Shown: positions 1 through 11,699 of the stretch, piece by piece
Position numbering within the stretch: position 1 is the stretch's first letter
Layout: every line of letters starts with the position of its first letter
From: Rhizophagus irregularis
Lineage: Eukaryota > Glomeromycota > Glomeromycetes > Glomerales > Glomeraceae
Reading direction: 5' to 3'
Length of the DNA: 64,000 bases
Assembly (NCBI RefSeq): GCF_026210795.1
Contig: NC_089459.1
Location: 310,001 to 374,000, forward strand
Notes under the pieces: model-generated
Told to the model about the DNA's origin: nothing
The model's database searches: none
Seen by the model: only the letters and a program-made list of their open reading frames with translations
Position numbers and translations under genes: made by a program

Positions 1-310
1 GTGAATTATTTTCCTTAATTGAAAAGTATGTTACTCATAATTTGAAATTATAATAAAAAAAATTTAATATTTTTTTTTTTGTTTTATTATATTCTTCCAA
101 AAAAAATCGTTAAAAGTTTCGAAAATGTGAGACCTGCAGTAAAAAATAGTAAAAATTTTACAAATGACTTATAATTAAATTTTAAAGGCCGACATCATAT
201 ATAGATAAATTCATCTTAAAGAGATTTTTCGATCTTCAGAACATTCTCGAATTTAGATTTTGGATTAATTAATTTAAGGTCTCAAAGTATAGAAAAAAGC
301 ATGTTTTTTA
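1..310. repeat. Copy of a BTB-TLDc gene 3' flank at the window edge
   Basis: This stretch aligns by eye with 4900-5210, the region just downstream of the BTB-TLDc gene ending at 4879. Shared blocks in the same order include CCTTAATTGAA, CATAATTTGA, AAAATGTGAGAC, AAATGACTT and GGATTAATT. No coding sequence is visible. Because 4900-5210 is a gene's 3' flank, this copy suggests that a further paralogue ends just left of the window; that is inference. Confidence 0.6.
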
Positions 311-511
311 AATCATTTATTATATATACTGTATACTCTTTTAATACCCATTCGGAATAAAGCTTTCTAAATATTTTATTTGTCTGAACTTAAGTTTTCT
401 TGGTTTATTCCTTATTCGATTGAGGGAATTATTCAATAAATTATTATAAAAATTTTTAGAGATAAAATTTTATTATCCATTATTAATAACGAGATGAGTA
501 AGAAGAACAAT

Positions 512-995
512 GAGTAGTGCTCCATACGGGACAAATCGGGCTGGGTTTGAGAGATGTTTGAATTCAACCCGAGTATTTATGTGGTTTGACTTGAATATTT
601 TGAGTCGATCGAACTTTATAGTCTACCTGTCAACTTCGAATTTAAATAAAAATTCAGATGGAACTTCTATTTATTATTTTATTTATAATAATAAAGTTGT
701 GTACATTAAAATTTTATTTAGGCGTAAAATTTTCAAAATTAAAAATTATAAAAACTATACATTTTATATTATATATCCTACAATTTGTGCGGCGCGTAGA
801 TAAAAAAACTTCCATCTACGAGTAATTTTTTATCAAATGTTGATCGAACAAACACAGGGTCACTGGGTCAAAGCAACCTAACCCGATGAGTCGAGTCATG
901 CGGGTCACAAGTCATTAAAATTATCAAGATTAATCGATTTAAAATTCGGATCGGGTCAATCACCTGGATCTGACCCGTCCCTTTTGGAGTACTAT
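512..995. mobile_element. MITE-like element with inverted terminal repeats
   Basis: The left end carries TAGTGCTCCATACGGGAC. The reverse complement of the right end carries TAGTACTCCAAAAGGGAC, followed on both sides by GGGT/GATCCAGG-like sequence. The interior is A+T-rich and contains a 97-codon open frame at 510-803 that resembles no known protein and is probably incidental. No clear target-site duplication was found, so the superfamily is unknown. Confidence 0.5.
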
Positions 996-1840
996 GTTCT
1001 CGTTTTTTCAATAAACTAATATCGTCCGTAATGTTTCAACAATAACGAATTTTTCTTGATTTTTTAAGTATCTGAATTGCAGATTATAAATCAAGCAATT
1101 TACGTGATAATTTGATACACATTCAAGAAGAATATGTTCATAAGAACCCGTCAGATCATAAAAATTCGAAGATTTAAGAATTATTGCATGTAAATCAGTA
1201 AACCAAGATGTTCTTTCTGTCTGGAAAATCCATCATTAGAAAACCATTATTACTATAGTATTTCAGAGATGACAATTCTACATAGCTATTTAATATAAAA
1301 CTTCGACATACAAAAATTTTCTACGCGAAAACAAACGAAAAATATAAAAACTTCTTCTTATTCTTTTAATAGTTATTTTATAGAAAATCAGGAAGCTAGC
1401 GTAAGAGCGATTAAATCTCACTATGATATTTAATAGAATTCGTCATTGGAAGGATTTTTTTAGTTAGTTGTTGTAATAATCAAAAAGTTTATTCATTATA
1501 AAATAAAAACAAATTTTTAAACTAGGAAAACGACATAAAGTCCTTCGCGTTTATTTACTCAAGATCTTTTTTTATTTCAACATTAAACAAAAAAAATTGA
1601 TTATGAAAAATATCAATCAGTGTTACAAAAAAAAAGGAATATGAATGAAAGGATTTTTAAATCATTGTTTGAATTTGAATGTTAACAATTTCTTCAGCGT
1701 GCTAGTCCTAAGAATGTTATCATGGAAAACTTCAAAATCAAATAGTCTTAAAATTAGATATATCAAATTATTTATTTAGTTACGTTTATATGAATCAATT
1801 TAATAAATTAATAAAGTGAACAAATTCTTATGTAATTACT

Positions 1841-1925
1841 ATTTGTTGCTGACTTAGCCAAGTCTTTTAAAAAACTTGTTGTCACCTGATCACCACGTTG
1901 AGGTGCAGCAACATTGATCAGGGGG
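1841..1925 (-). mobile_element. Solo terminal sequence of the rve-type transposon
   Basis: About 85 bp are nearly identical, in reverse complement, to 63075-63160 at the 3' end of the decayed transposase element at the other end of the window. Shared landmarks are TTGTTGCTGACTTAGCCAAG, CTTGTTGTCACCTGATCACC and GAGGTGCAGCAACATTGATC. No transposase lies beside this copy. The purine-rich repeat that follows starts where the intact copy has its short CT-rich subterminal stretch. Confidence 0.75.
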
Positions 1926-2450
1926 GAAGGTGAAACGAAAGGGAAAGGGGAAAGGGGAGAACGAGAGGGAAAGGGAAGAACGGAAGGAAAAGGGAGAACG
2001 AGAGGGAAGGGGAGAACGGAAGGGAAAGGGGAGAACGAGAGGGAAAGGGGAGAACGAGAGGGAAAGGGAGAACGGGAGAACGAGAGGGAAAGGGGAGAAC
2101 GAAAGGGAAAGGGGAGAACGGAAAGGAAAGGGAGAACGAGAGGGAAAGGGGAGAACGAAAGGAAAAGGGAGAACGAGAGGGAAAGGGAGAACGAAAGGAA
2201 AAGGGGGAGAACGAGAGGAAAGAGGAGAACGAAAGCGAAAAGACGAAAGGGAAAGGGAGAACGGAAGGGTAAGGGGAGATACGAAAGGGAAAGGGGAGAA
2301 CGGAAGGGAAAGGGAAGAACAAAGGGAAAGGGGAGAACGAAAGGAAAGGGAGAACGAAAGGGAAAGGGGAGAACGAGAGGGAAAGGAGAGAACGGAAGGG
2401 AAAGGGAAGAACGAGAGGGAAAGGGAAAACGAGAGAGGAAAAGAGCAAGG
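1926..2450. repeat. Purine-strand GA minisatellite (about 18-19 bp unit)
   Basis: There are roughly 28 imperfect copies of a unit close to GAGAGGGAAAGGGGAGAAC, almost entirely purine on the plus strand. Long open frames appear in several frames on both strands only because the unit lacks stop codons; their translations are low-complexity EGKGR or FPFRS repeats and should not be called genes. The array abuts the transposon end at 1841-1925. CA-rich and A-rich sequence follows to about 2650. Confidence 0.9.
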
Positions 2451-2649
2451 AAATACACAAACGTACGCACCACTCACACACAAACCCACACACAACCCTA
2501 TATATACACAACAACCCACATACCTAAAGGAAGACGTAAAGAAAAGGGACTTAAGAATAAAGAGAAGACCTAGACAGAGAGAAATCAAGACCTAAAAAAA
2601 GAAAGATAAAGAAGACCAAAAAAAAAAGAAAAAAAAAAAAGAAAACCGA

Positions 2650-3422
2650 CATATTTATATTATTTTAAAGATTATATACTCATAACAAAAACCCACATCA
2701 AGATCATGTGTTACACGTCATAAGGAATTATTGTTTGCATATTTGCATGAGTAATTTTAGTAACTTTTATTCATATGACTGATATGAGTATTAGTCCAAA
2801 CTCCGAAATGCTTTAACGTACATCGTCACGTGCCGGATGGATAGACGGACAGTATAGAAGTTATATAGTCCTTCGTTTCGGACAAATAGCAAATTATCAA
2901 AAAGAATTAAAAAAGGGGTGAATAAGGATGGCGTAGTCTTGGCACAACGAATTACGAAGGAAGATAAAAACATTGGAAGGAAATCTAATCTTTTTCAAAG
3001 AATCGTCTAATATGTAGATCCTAGTGATTTAACAAAACAATTTCAACAACGCTGATCTGCACTGCTGCAAAATTACGTAATTTAGGATGTCAAATGTTAC
3101 GCTCCTCTTATTATGAGGACTAGATTTTTTTTGTAAAAAATTGTTATCCGTCAATGTATAACATTAACATCCGCAAGACAATAGCATGATCTACAGAAAT
3201 AATTTGCAAAACATAAAAAAACAATTGATAAGCACGGCTTTGTCACCTAAATTCTGCATGATATGCAAATGTCATACGTCTATTATAAAAATTTCTTACA
3301 TTTTTTCGTTTTCTAAATATTTTTTTATTAACGTGGAAAAATAAATTTATTGGCAATCTTAATTAATATTTATTCATAAATTATTCAGTAAGAAAATTGA
3401 CGTTATTTATTTATTACTTATA
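2650..3422. other. Intergenic, no gene seen
   Basis: A+T-rich sequence upstream of the BTB-TLDc gene. The only open frame (2791-2973, minus) is 60 codons and unconvincing. The phrase ATAAGCACGG about 200 bases upstream of this gene recurs at about 6657, upstream of the next paralogue, so part of the promoter region may have been duplicated with the genes. Confidence 0.4.
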
Positions 3423-4879
3423 ATGTTATCTAATCATGTCATGTCAGAAGTTATTAAAGATTTTGAAAGGGCCCTAGAAAACGAGGAGAATTGCGATGTA
3501 ATTATCAAAGCCGGTGAAGAACCTAAAGAACTTCGAGCTCATTCATTTGTGCTTCGTACTAGATGTCCATATTTTAAAAGAGCATTATCTGAAAATTGGG
3601 AGGAAAAGGACGATGATGGTAACTTTATTTTCAAAAAACCAAATGTCTCTGTTGAAGATTCCAATTAATTCTCAGGCAAGTAAATTATTTTTCTTCAACT
3701 ATTATATTGCCTTAATAAATAGCTTATTCCTTACTTTTTTCTAGGTATTTATATACTGGAATTATATATTATGATCAATACAGCAGAGACGTAATCTTGC
3801 AATCCCTTATTGCGGCTGATGAACTAGGATTGGATAAATTGATTGAGCGAATTCAATATGATTTAATTATTAACGAAGAATTTGCATATAAGGATCCAAT
3901 TGGAATACTTCAAATCATTGTTCAATATGAACCATTCGAAAATTTGAAGAATCATTGTTTAGAAATTATTAGTGAAGATCCTCAAATTCTTTTTTCATCT
4001 GAAAAATTCTCATCATTAGAAAAACCGATTATTACCATGATACTTCAAAGAGATGATCTTAATATGGAAGAAATTGACATATGGGATTCTCTTCTTAGAT
4101 GGCTTTTTGTTCATTACTTAAAAATCAATAAAGATGAATCTAAGTGGTCATCAGAAGATTTGGTAAATGTCAAACAGACTATAAAAGAATACATTCCATT
4201 AATCAGATTCTATGATATTTCCAAGGAAGATTTTTATCTAAAAGTATATCCATATAAAGATCTCTTGCCTCAAGATTTGCTCAATGATATTTTTAGATAT
4301 CATATGGTTCCAAATTCTACTCCAATGTTGAATTTCAAACCTTCTAGGAATCAATTTGATTCTGTTTTAGTGAATTTTAATGTATTTAAGCTTTTTGCGA
4401 AGTGGATCGATAAGAAAGATGAAGATTATACCCGCCAAAATATGCCATACCAGTTTATTCTCCTTTTACGTGGGACAAGAGATGGATTTGATTCCGCAAA
4501 GTTTCATCGATTATGTGACGGAGAAGGCGCTACAATTTCTTTTGCAAGAGTTGAAAATTCAAAACCAATTATTGGTGGTTATAATCCTTTAGGTTGGAAT
4601 CAGAATAGTTCATACGCTAGTACAAATGATAGCTTTTTATTTAATATAACAGATATTGATAATCTTAATTCTGCTAAAATAAGTCGAAGTAATAATAGTA
4701 ATAATGCTATATATTATCATAGTAATTATGGACCAACTTTTGGTAATGGGCATGATTTGAGAGCACAAGGAAAAACATGGTATACTAATATTGGGGATAC
4801 TTATACCAACATTAGCATGCCAAATAGTAATTTTACAATTGATGAATATGAAGTATTTAAAGTTTTGAAGTTATTTTAA
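3423..4879 (+). pseudogene. BTB-BACK-TLDc protein with a one-base frameshift
   Basis: Two exons, 3423-3675 and 3745-4879, around a 69-nt intron with a GC donor (CAG|GCAAGT) and TTCTAG acceptor. Exon 1 encodes the BTB core (DVIIKAGEEPKELRAHSFVL). Exon 2 encodes the rest of BTB, a BACK-like helical region and a C-terminal TLDc domain (LLLRGTRDGF, IIGGYNP, YGPTFGNGHDL). Relative to the paralogue at 6767, one T is missing near 3657-3658 (GTTGAAG|ATTCC against GTTGAAGTATTC). The frame then stops just before the intron, while exon 2 stays fully open in the frame expected without the deletion. BTB-BACK proteins typically act as Cullin-3 adaptors; TLDc domains occur in oxidation-resistance proteins. 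It is a very young pseudogene or an assembly error. Confidence 0.85.
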
Positions 4880-6766
4880 AATGAAGTGATAGTTATAAAT
4901 TTTGACCGGTGATTTTTTTCCCTTAATTGAACGTTTTTCATAATTTGACATTATAATAAAGGAATTTCGAATTTCATATTTTTATTATATTTTTAAAATG
5001 TGAGACTTATAATAAAAATAAAGAGAAAAAGAAAAAATTTTATAAATGACTTGTAGCTAAAATTTAAAAGCTGACTTCTTATACACTAAAGAAATTTTTG
5101 GTCTTTAAAAAGGTCTCAAATTTGGATTAATTCATTTAATTGTCGCAAAGTGGTAAAAAAACGCGTGTTTTTATTATATATTAGTGAGAAGGTAACTTTT
5201 TTTTAGTTATTGATATAAACTAATTATTAGTTTGAAATGGCCTTACATATTCCCACAATGTATTTCCCAAGCTCTTAAAAACTTATACCTTACTCTTCTT
5301 GTTTAAATCCTTAATAACTTAAACCTTACTCTTGTTTCAGTTCAGCAGAAATCGATCATGTTGCATAAAATTTTTGATTATAAATACGCCTTTGAATATA
5401 ATTAATAATTAATTTTTGATGATGTTAATAAATCCTAATAATTTCTCATATTATTTAAATTGAATAAATCTAAAAAAAAAATTTGTTCTGTATTAATTTT
5501 ATATGTTTCGTTCAGCAAAATATCATGAAAAATACTGCGGGAGAATAGAAAAATATTTTTACAAAATTTGATTGTTATAATGTTTATATAAACCATACGT
5601 AATGGTAAATTGTCACGTTATTATTGTATTCTATAAAATTTTTATAGTGGAAGTACTTGAGTAATTACTTTTTCTAAGCTCATATATTTTAAACTTTTCT
5701 ACGATTATTACTGCGCCATTCATGACGATCTCTAAAGTTCAACATATAATTTTTTTTTATATTGTTTTCTTTGTTGAAACTCAAGTTGTCGCTCATCTAG
5801 ATGCTTTGCATTATCTGTTATCTTAATCTCTTTTTTATCAGATATTACTTTATTAGTTAATCATAAATCATGAGTAATATTAAATGAATCTAGTTAGTGT
5901 TTTATACGCAACTATAATAAACATGTACTGTACAGGTCCTATAAGGAAAAAGTTAACAATATTTCACTTGTATACCTAATCTTAGTACAATTCAATATTT
6001 GTTATGTCATATAGTTAATTACTATTATACTTTATGAGTGTTACGTGTTTCTTTACCATGGCAAACAGGTTTTTGTTACTTTTGGTCGTTATTGTTTTTA
6101 TTGTTTACCGGCGAATATTTTCTTTTAAAAAAAAAAAGCGGCGAGCTACGTCACGAGTTACAACCTTTCATTAACTTAATGAGTAAAGCCTGCACGGCTG
6201 CACCCCTATCATGGAAATAATAGAAATTCTATTTATAATTATTTTTAATATTCTTGTAACTGAAACATTCTTAGTTTATTGATAAATTCAATTTTTTGGC
6301 GAATTGCTGAAATGATCATTCTCACCTGATTTTCGGTGGCCACAACTAAATTGGTTCGGTCGTTCGGAGAATAAATAAATGAAGTCACATTATGTAATAA
6401 GGAATACTGCGGTGACTAATAGGAATTAATACTACTACTAATATTGGAAAAAATATAGGTCATTAAAATCCCGCATTTTCAATTATTTTTGTTATTTGAG
6501 AACTAAAAAAATGAAGTAAATGAAGCATACCGTTTTGAAATAATTAAAAAAGTTATTTTGTACGCTTCACCGTGTCACAAGAATCTAATAGATTGATAAG
6601 GTTTGGTGAATGACCACTTTTATGGAAATAACCTACAAAACTAGTCTATTTTATTAATAAGCACGGATATATTCCCACCTTCGTAAATATTTCATTTTCA
6701 CAACTTTTTTTTATTCTGAATATATCTTATTTAGATAAATCAATATTTATAATCATATTATTATTC
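4880..6766. other. Intergenic, contains the 3' flank copied at 1-310
   Basis: 4900-5210 matches 1-310. The rest is A+T-rich with no convincing gene. A 38-codon ATG frame at 6058-6174 encodes a hydrophobic stretch (FLLLLVVIVFIVY) followed by a basic tail (RRIFSFKKKKRR). It could be a small single-span membrane peptide, but chance is as likely. Confidence 0.35.
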
Positions 6767-8251
6767 ATGTCATCATCTCATGTGTTAGAGGTTATTAAAG
6801 ACTTTGAAAGGGCACTTGAAAATGAAGAGAATTATGATGTAATTATCAAAGCCGGAGAAGAACCCAAAGAACTCCGAGCTCATTCATTTGTGCTTCGTAC
6901 TAGATGTCCATATTTTAAGAGAGCGTTATCTGAAAATTGGGAGGAAAAGGATGATAATGGTAACTTTATTTTTAAAAAACCAAATATCTCTGTTGAAGTA
7001 TTCAAATTAATTCTCAAGTAAGTACAATATTTTTTATTTATTTAAAAATATAGTCTTTTATTAATAATGTTAAAATTTTTTAAATATTCCAGATATTTAT
7101 ACACAGGAATTGCGGATTTAAGTCAACATAGTAAAGAAATGATTTTGCAATGTCTATTTGCGTCCGATGAATTAGGATTGGATAAATTGATTGACCAAAT
7201 TCAAGATGATTTAATTAATAACGAAGAATCTACGTATAAGGATCCTGTTAGTACACTTAAAGTTATTTACCAACACGAACCATTTGAGCGTCTAAAGGAT
7301 TATTGCCTAGAAATTATTAGCGAAGAACCAATGATTCTTTTTTCGTCTAAAAATTTTTCATCATTGGAAAAAGAAATTATTATCATGGTACTTCAAAGAG
7401 ATGATCTTAATATGGAAGAAATAGACATATGGGATTCTATTATTAGATGGCTCTTCGTTCATAACTTAAAGTTTGATGATGATAATTTTAAATTATCATC
7501 AGAAGACATAGCAAATTTTAAAAATACTACAAAAGAATTTATTCCATTAATTAGATTCTATGACATTTCTAGAGAAGATTTTTATTTAAAAGTATATCCT
7601 TATAAAGATCTATTGCCTAAAGATTTGATCCATGATGTCCTTCGATATCATATGGTTCCGGATTCTACACCGATGCTAAATTTTAAACCTTCTAGAGGTC
7701 GCAAACATAAATCCATTTTAATTGATAATAATGTATTTATGCGCTTTGCTAAGTGGATCGATAAAACAAATGAAGATTATACTAAAAAAACCATGCCATA
7801 TAGGTTCGAACTACTACTTCGTGGCACTAGAGATGGATTTGGTTCTGCAAAGTTTCATCAATTATGTGACGATAAAGGAGCTACAATTTCTTTTTCAAGA
7901 GTCAGTAATAATCAAAACCAAATTATTGGTGGCTATAATCCATTAAATTGGTATCAAACGGAAGCATATGCAAGTTCGAATGATAGTTTCATATTTAATA
8001 TAACAAATATCAGTGACCTTAATTCTGCTAAAGTAGGACGTTGCAATAATTCTAATAATGCAATATATTATCATAGTAATTATGGACCAACTTTTGGTAG
8101 TGGGCATGATTTGCGCGCACAAGGAAATACTACCTGGAGTACTAGTAATGGAAGCACTTATTCCAGCGTTAGCCTGCCAAATAATAGTTTTACAATTGAC
8201 GAATATGAAGTATATAGAATTGTAAAGAAACGTAGTCTTCAAAATACTTAA
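6767..8251 (+). CDS. BTB-BACK-TLDc domain protein
   Basis: Two exons, 6767-7017 and 7093-8251, with a 75-nt GT-AG intron (CAA|GTAAGT ... TTCCAG). The split codon restores LKYLYTG, giving 469 residues. The BTB domain covers about residues 20-125 (DVIIKAGEEP, HSFVLRTRCPYFKRAL, YLYTG, DELGLDKL). A BACK-like region follows (about 135-240; LQRDDLNMEEIDIWD, YPYKDLLP). The TLDc domain is about 290-462 (LLLRGTRDGF, FHQLCDDKGAT, IIGGYNPLNW, NDSFIFN, YGPTFGSGHDL). The architecture suggests a Cullin-3 substrate adaptor with a TLDc sensor domain, by family knowledge only. The start is supported by alignment to paralogues beginning MSSSHD and MSIHYC. It is the only member of the left pair without a visible defect. 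Confidence 0.9.
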
Positions 8252-11170
8252 ATTTTGATCCGAGTATTTTTTTTTGTATATTTAAAGTATATAGTTCTTT
8301 ATACTTAAATGAATTACTGTTTTGATAAATATATTTTTTTTTAAAATATTTTTATAATAAAGATTTAAATCTAAAAAGAAATTAGCATTGGTCGTTAAAT
8401 GCATAGTTGTATACTGTACAATAATTTTGTAGGTATAAGCAGTCGACAAGAGAATTGATTCATTAAATATTTCTGCGCAAAACCAATAAGTATGTGTCGG
8501 ATTCGAGTATAACTTAATCATAATTCTTAAAATAATTAAAATAATTTTAACGTTAAGACAGTATCGCGGTTTATATGTATTTAACGGTATCATATGTATA
8601 AAGACGATACATGTACTATATTAAATTATTTACTTTTTAATAACTTGAAATACTTCACATTAATATCTCACCAAATGTTGGCCGATAATTCATATAGAAT
8701 ATTGTTGATTCTCATCAATTGGATAACTTCTTTCGTTGAATTATATATATAATATTATTGATACATGTATTACTGGATTTAGTAGTTTAAATGAATTGGT
8801 CCAACTGATTAACTATATTTACTTACCATGATATTGAGCCGAAACAATAATAAATTTTCAGATTTCCATATTAATGGTGAATGATGAGGCGTATGAAAGT
8901 ATGATAAGAGAAATATATAATAATTATAAGAGAATAATAAAAATAATTAGGATCAAGTTTTAATGATGGCAAACAGTACAACTCGAGTTTCATTTAAAAA
9001 GAATTATAGTATTTATTGCAAAAATTTAATGTATTTAAATCTAATTTAAACGTTACAAGACGCTCGTAACAACCTGTCAGTGTCATGTTTATAACTAGGT
9101 AACGGTGACCGTTAAACGTCCGTCACGCTGCACGTTTTTCCAAAGTAAAATCTTATTGGTGTTATATTTTGCAACGATTTATAAACATCACGAGCACAAC
9201 GTCTTTCACATTGATTATGAGTTCTAATTTTGCGTTTTCTAACTGTTTCAGGATGAATAAATACAGGCTGGCTATCTATTTTATATTTTAATTTATTATT
9301 TTAAGATTTTAATAACGAAAATAAATTACACTAGTTATAAGTTACAGTATATTTCTTTCATTTATTATATTTTTCCGTTTATTATTAATGAATCTTAAAT
9401 TACATGAAGAAATAATTTAAAAACAACTAAATTTATTATATACATCTTATGAAGGTTAAACTAAAGTTTAATAAAGTCTAATTTTAAGCAACTAATAGTA
9501 TCGAAATTAATAAGCTAATAGTATAAAAGTATTAAGCTTATAATGCCTTAACAGTTAATAATTGCAGTGTTATATATGGCACGTGTATATAAATCACGTG
9601 TAGGACAGGCATGATTTTGCATAGAATGTAAAATTTCTCAACTCCGCTTCGGACAATAAAAACTTTTTTTTACTATTATGTTTATTATATATATCTACGT
9701 TTATTTTTCACGCACCAGAAAAAAAAAATAATGTTACACAATATTCATTCAAAGATATTAACCTTTTCGTTTTAAAACCAACGCTTCTACATTATATTTA
9801 TAAAAATATTTATAATTTGATAATTAATATTAATGTAAATTTAGTAAAAAACTGTATATTACCTGATGAAACAATAGCAAAGGCAAATGCATGATTACGA
9901 ATTTTTTTTTTTTCGATAACACGTACTTTCAAATTTTGAATCAATACATATTTTTTTTACGATTACATCATCTGAAAGTCATTAATTGTTAATTCAAGGT
10001 TATAGCTAGTTAAGGCTGTTAACCAATTAACCGGTTAAAGATTTGTTTAATCTGTTAAGTTTTAGTATTTCGGTCAGAATTAAGTAAATGCTTATAAAAA
10101 TTTTACTTAAAAAAAAATCCTTTTAATTTGTTATGATCAAAGATGTCCAGCCAAAATTAAGTTTAACCGGTTAAATGACCAGTTATTAGCTAGGTAAGCC
10201 ATTAAGATTTTGGGGCTGATTTCAATTATAGTTGAAAGCGAAGTATAAACTGTGCCACTCTAAATTAATAACTTGAAATTATGTTATTTTACGTTAGCGT
10301 ATGAATATATAGTCTTTCATTACACTTCGGACCAATAATACTATAATTTTAAATGCATTTCAGTAATATATTTAAAAATTATCGCTAATAATTAATTGAT
10401 TAAAGTAAAAATTTATAATAGTAACCAAAAAAAAAAACAATAAAGCATCATTATACACGGTAGATTCATTTATAGATCATGTGTTGCATTTCAAGTATAA
10501 ACATTTAGTTGATGTATCGAAATTAATTAAAGAAACATTATCAAAAAAAAAATTTCATTCATCCATTGTAATTTTTGTAATTATGGTTCAATATAAAAAA
10601 TTTTAACAAGTACTGTATCTATTATTGAATGGAGGTGTAGTTATATCAGTCACAGGTCCGAATGATTGATAAAGATGGGTCTTTTCAAGAACTTGGTGTG
10701 AGTATTTGAAGTTGGCATCGTTAATATAGCCAATGCTTGAAATATTTCAGTGGCAATATTATAATCGAACACATATGACATTTTACCACCATGGAGGCTT
10801 GATTCTTTTACCAGTTTGATACCGCCATTATTTTTCAAGAAAACATAGATGAACAGCACATAGCAAAAGTTTAGAGATTTCTAAACATTTCAAAGCCTGC
10901 TAAGCCATTATATAACTGATAACGTAATGCCATGTGACATGTCAAGATGGCGTAGCTCCACGAGCAGCGTATAGCAAAAAATATCAGATGCTTGGTGATC
11001 ATCTATTCGAAGCTTCATCATTCAAAGCTTGCTACTGACAACGCAAATAACGTGTCACGATTTAATTCCGTAGCCTAAGTATCAATAATCCTTTTAGGCG
11101 AGAGAATTCTTTTTGAGCAACTTCATCTAAGCATCAGGCTTAAACCTTCGCTAAGCATTAGCCTTTATAT
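8252..11170. other. Intergenic with weak relics
   Basis: There is no confident gene. On the minus strand, 9123-9265 reads as an open stretch containing HPETVRKRKIRTHNQCERR and CARDVYKSLQNITPIRFYF, possibly an exon or transposon relic. 10650-10859 (minus, no ATG) is open for 69 codons and includes SLHGGKMSYVFDYNIATE; I do not recognise it. 10003-10200 contains two outward copies of TTAACCGGTTAAA-type sequence resembling a small MITE. Confidence 0.35.
10003..10200. mobile_element. Possible MITE with TAACCGGTTAA ends
   Basis: The left side reads TAGCTAGTTAAGGCTGTTAA then TTAACCGGTTAAA. The right side in reverse complement reads TAGCTAATAACTGGTC then TTTAACCGGTTAAA. The arms are imperfect and no target-site duplication was resolved. 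Confidence 0.35.
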
Positions 11171-11175
11171 TCATG

Positions 11176-11183
11176 TATAAATA
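11176..11183 (+). promoter_or_regulatory. TATA box of the small secreted-protein gene
   Basis: TATAAATA lies 71 bases upstream of the ATG at 11254, a plausible TATA position with a short A-rich leader. An AATAAA signal is present about 140 bases after the stop (11835-11840). Confidence 0.5.
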
Positions 11184-11253
11184 TGCCTAAACTCCACACT
11201 ATTTGAAAAATAAAAAAACTTCTTCAAAAAGTAAAAACCGATAGAAATTCAAA

Positions 11254-11697
11254 ATGAAATTTAACTTATTTTTGCTCCTTTTAACCACCCTTACTGCTGT
11301 TGTTTTAAGTCAACATCATATAATACCCGGTCAATCAATAATTCAATTACTCGGTCGTGATCTTTATTGGGATGTAAATGATGGCGTTGTTTTATACCCA
11401 GGGGGTGTTAATCCTGCTAGATGGATAATTCAACCTTTACCTAAAGGAAATTTTATCAAATACATTAATGGTGGATTCGTCCAATACAATGGTGATTCCA
11501 AACAACTCAATATTACAGATAGTGGAAGTCCTTGGCTATTTGAACCTAGTACAGAAGAACCTTGTTTCATTTGTTCCAGAGAAAACCAAACTGAGTGTGC
11601 AACAGCAGTTGAAACAAATAATAATGGATGGGTAGTTAAAGCTAAGCAAAAACATTCTAGTCCTTACCAGTTGTGGAGAGTATATAGGGTTGCTTAA
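11254..11697 (+). CDS. Small secreted protein, candidate beta-trefoil or effector-like
   Basis: A single-exon frame of 147 residues. Residues 1-19 form a clear signal peptide (basic start, LFLLLLTTLTAVVLS, likely cleavage before Gln20). The mature part is rich in Trp, Gly and Asn, with spaced motifs such as LGRDLYWDVNDG, ARWIIQPLPKG, FIKYINGGFVQYNG, SPWLFEP and GWVVKAKQK. There are three Cys (104, 107, 115) and two N-glycosylation sequons (Asn86, Asn111). The spaced W/Y-hydrophobic pattern is reminiscent of beta-trefoil lectins or fungal protease inhibitors, but that is a guess. A secreted role, for example at the host interface, is inference. TATA and polyadenylation signals flank it. Confidence 0.75.
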   Translation: MKFNLFLLLLTTLTAVVLSQHHIIPGQSIIQLLGRDLYWDVNDGVVLYPGGVNPARWIIQPLPKGNFIKYINGGFVQYNGDSKQLNITDSGSPWLFEPSTEEPCFICSRENQTECATAVETNNNGWVVKAKQKHSSPYQLWRVYRVA

Positions 11698-11699
11698 TA

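Noticed and set aside
1808-2595. Five long overlapping open frames on both strands (up to 232 codons)
   Set aside because: All are translations of the GA minisatellite, which has no stop codons in most frames. Low complexity and no start or splice logic.
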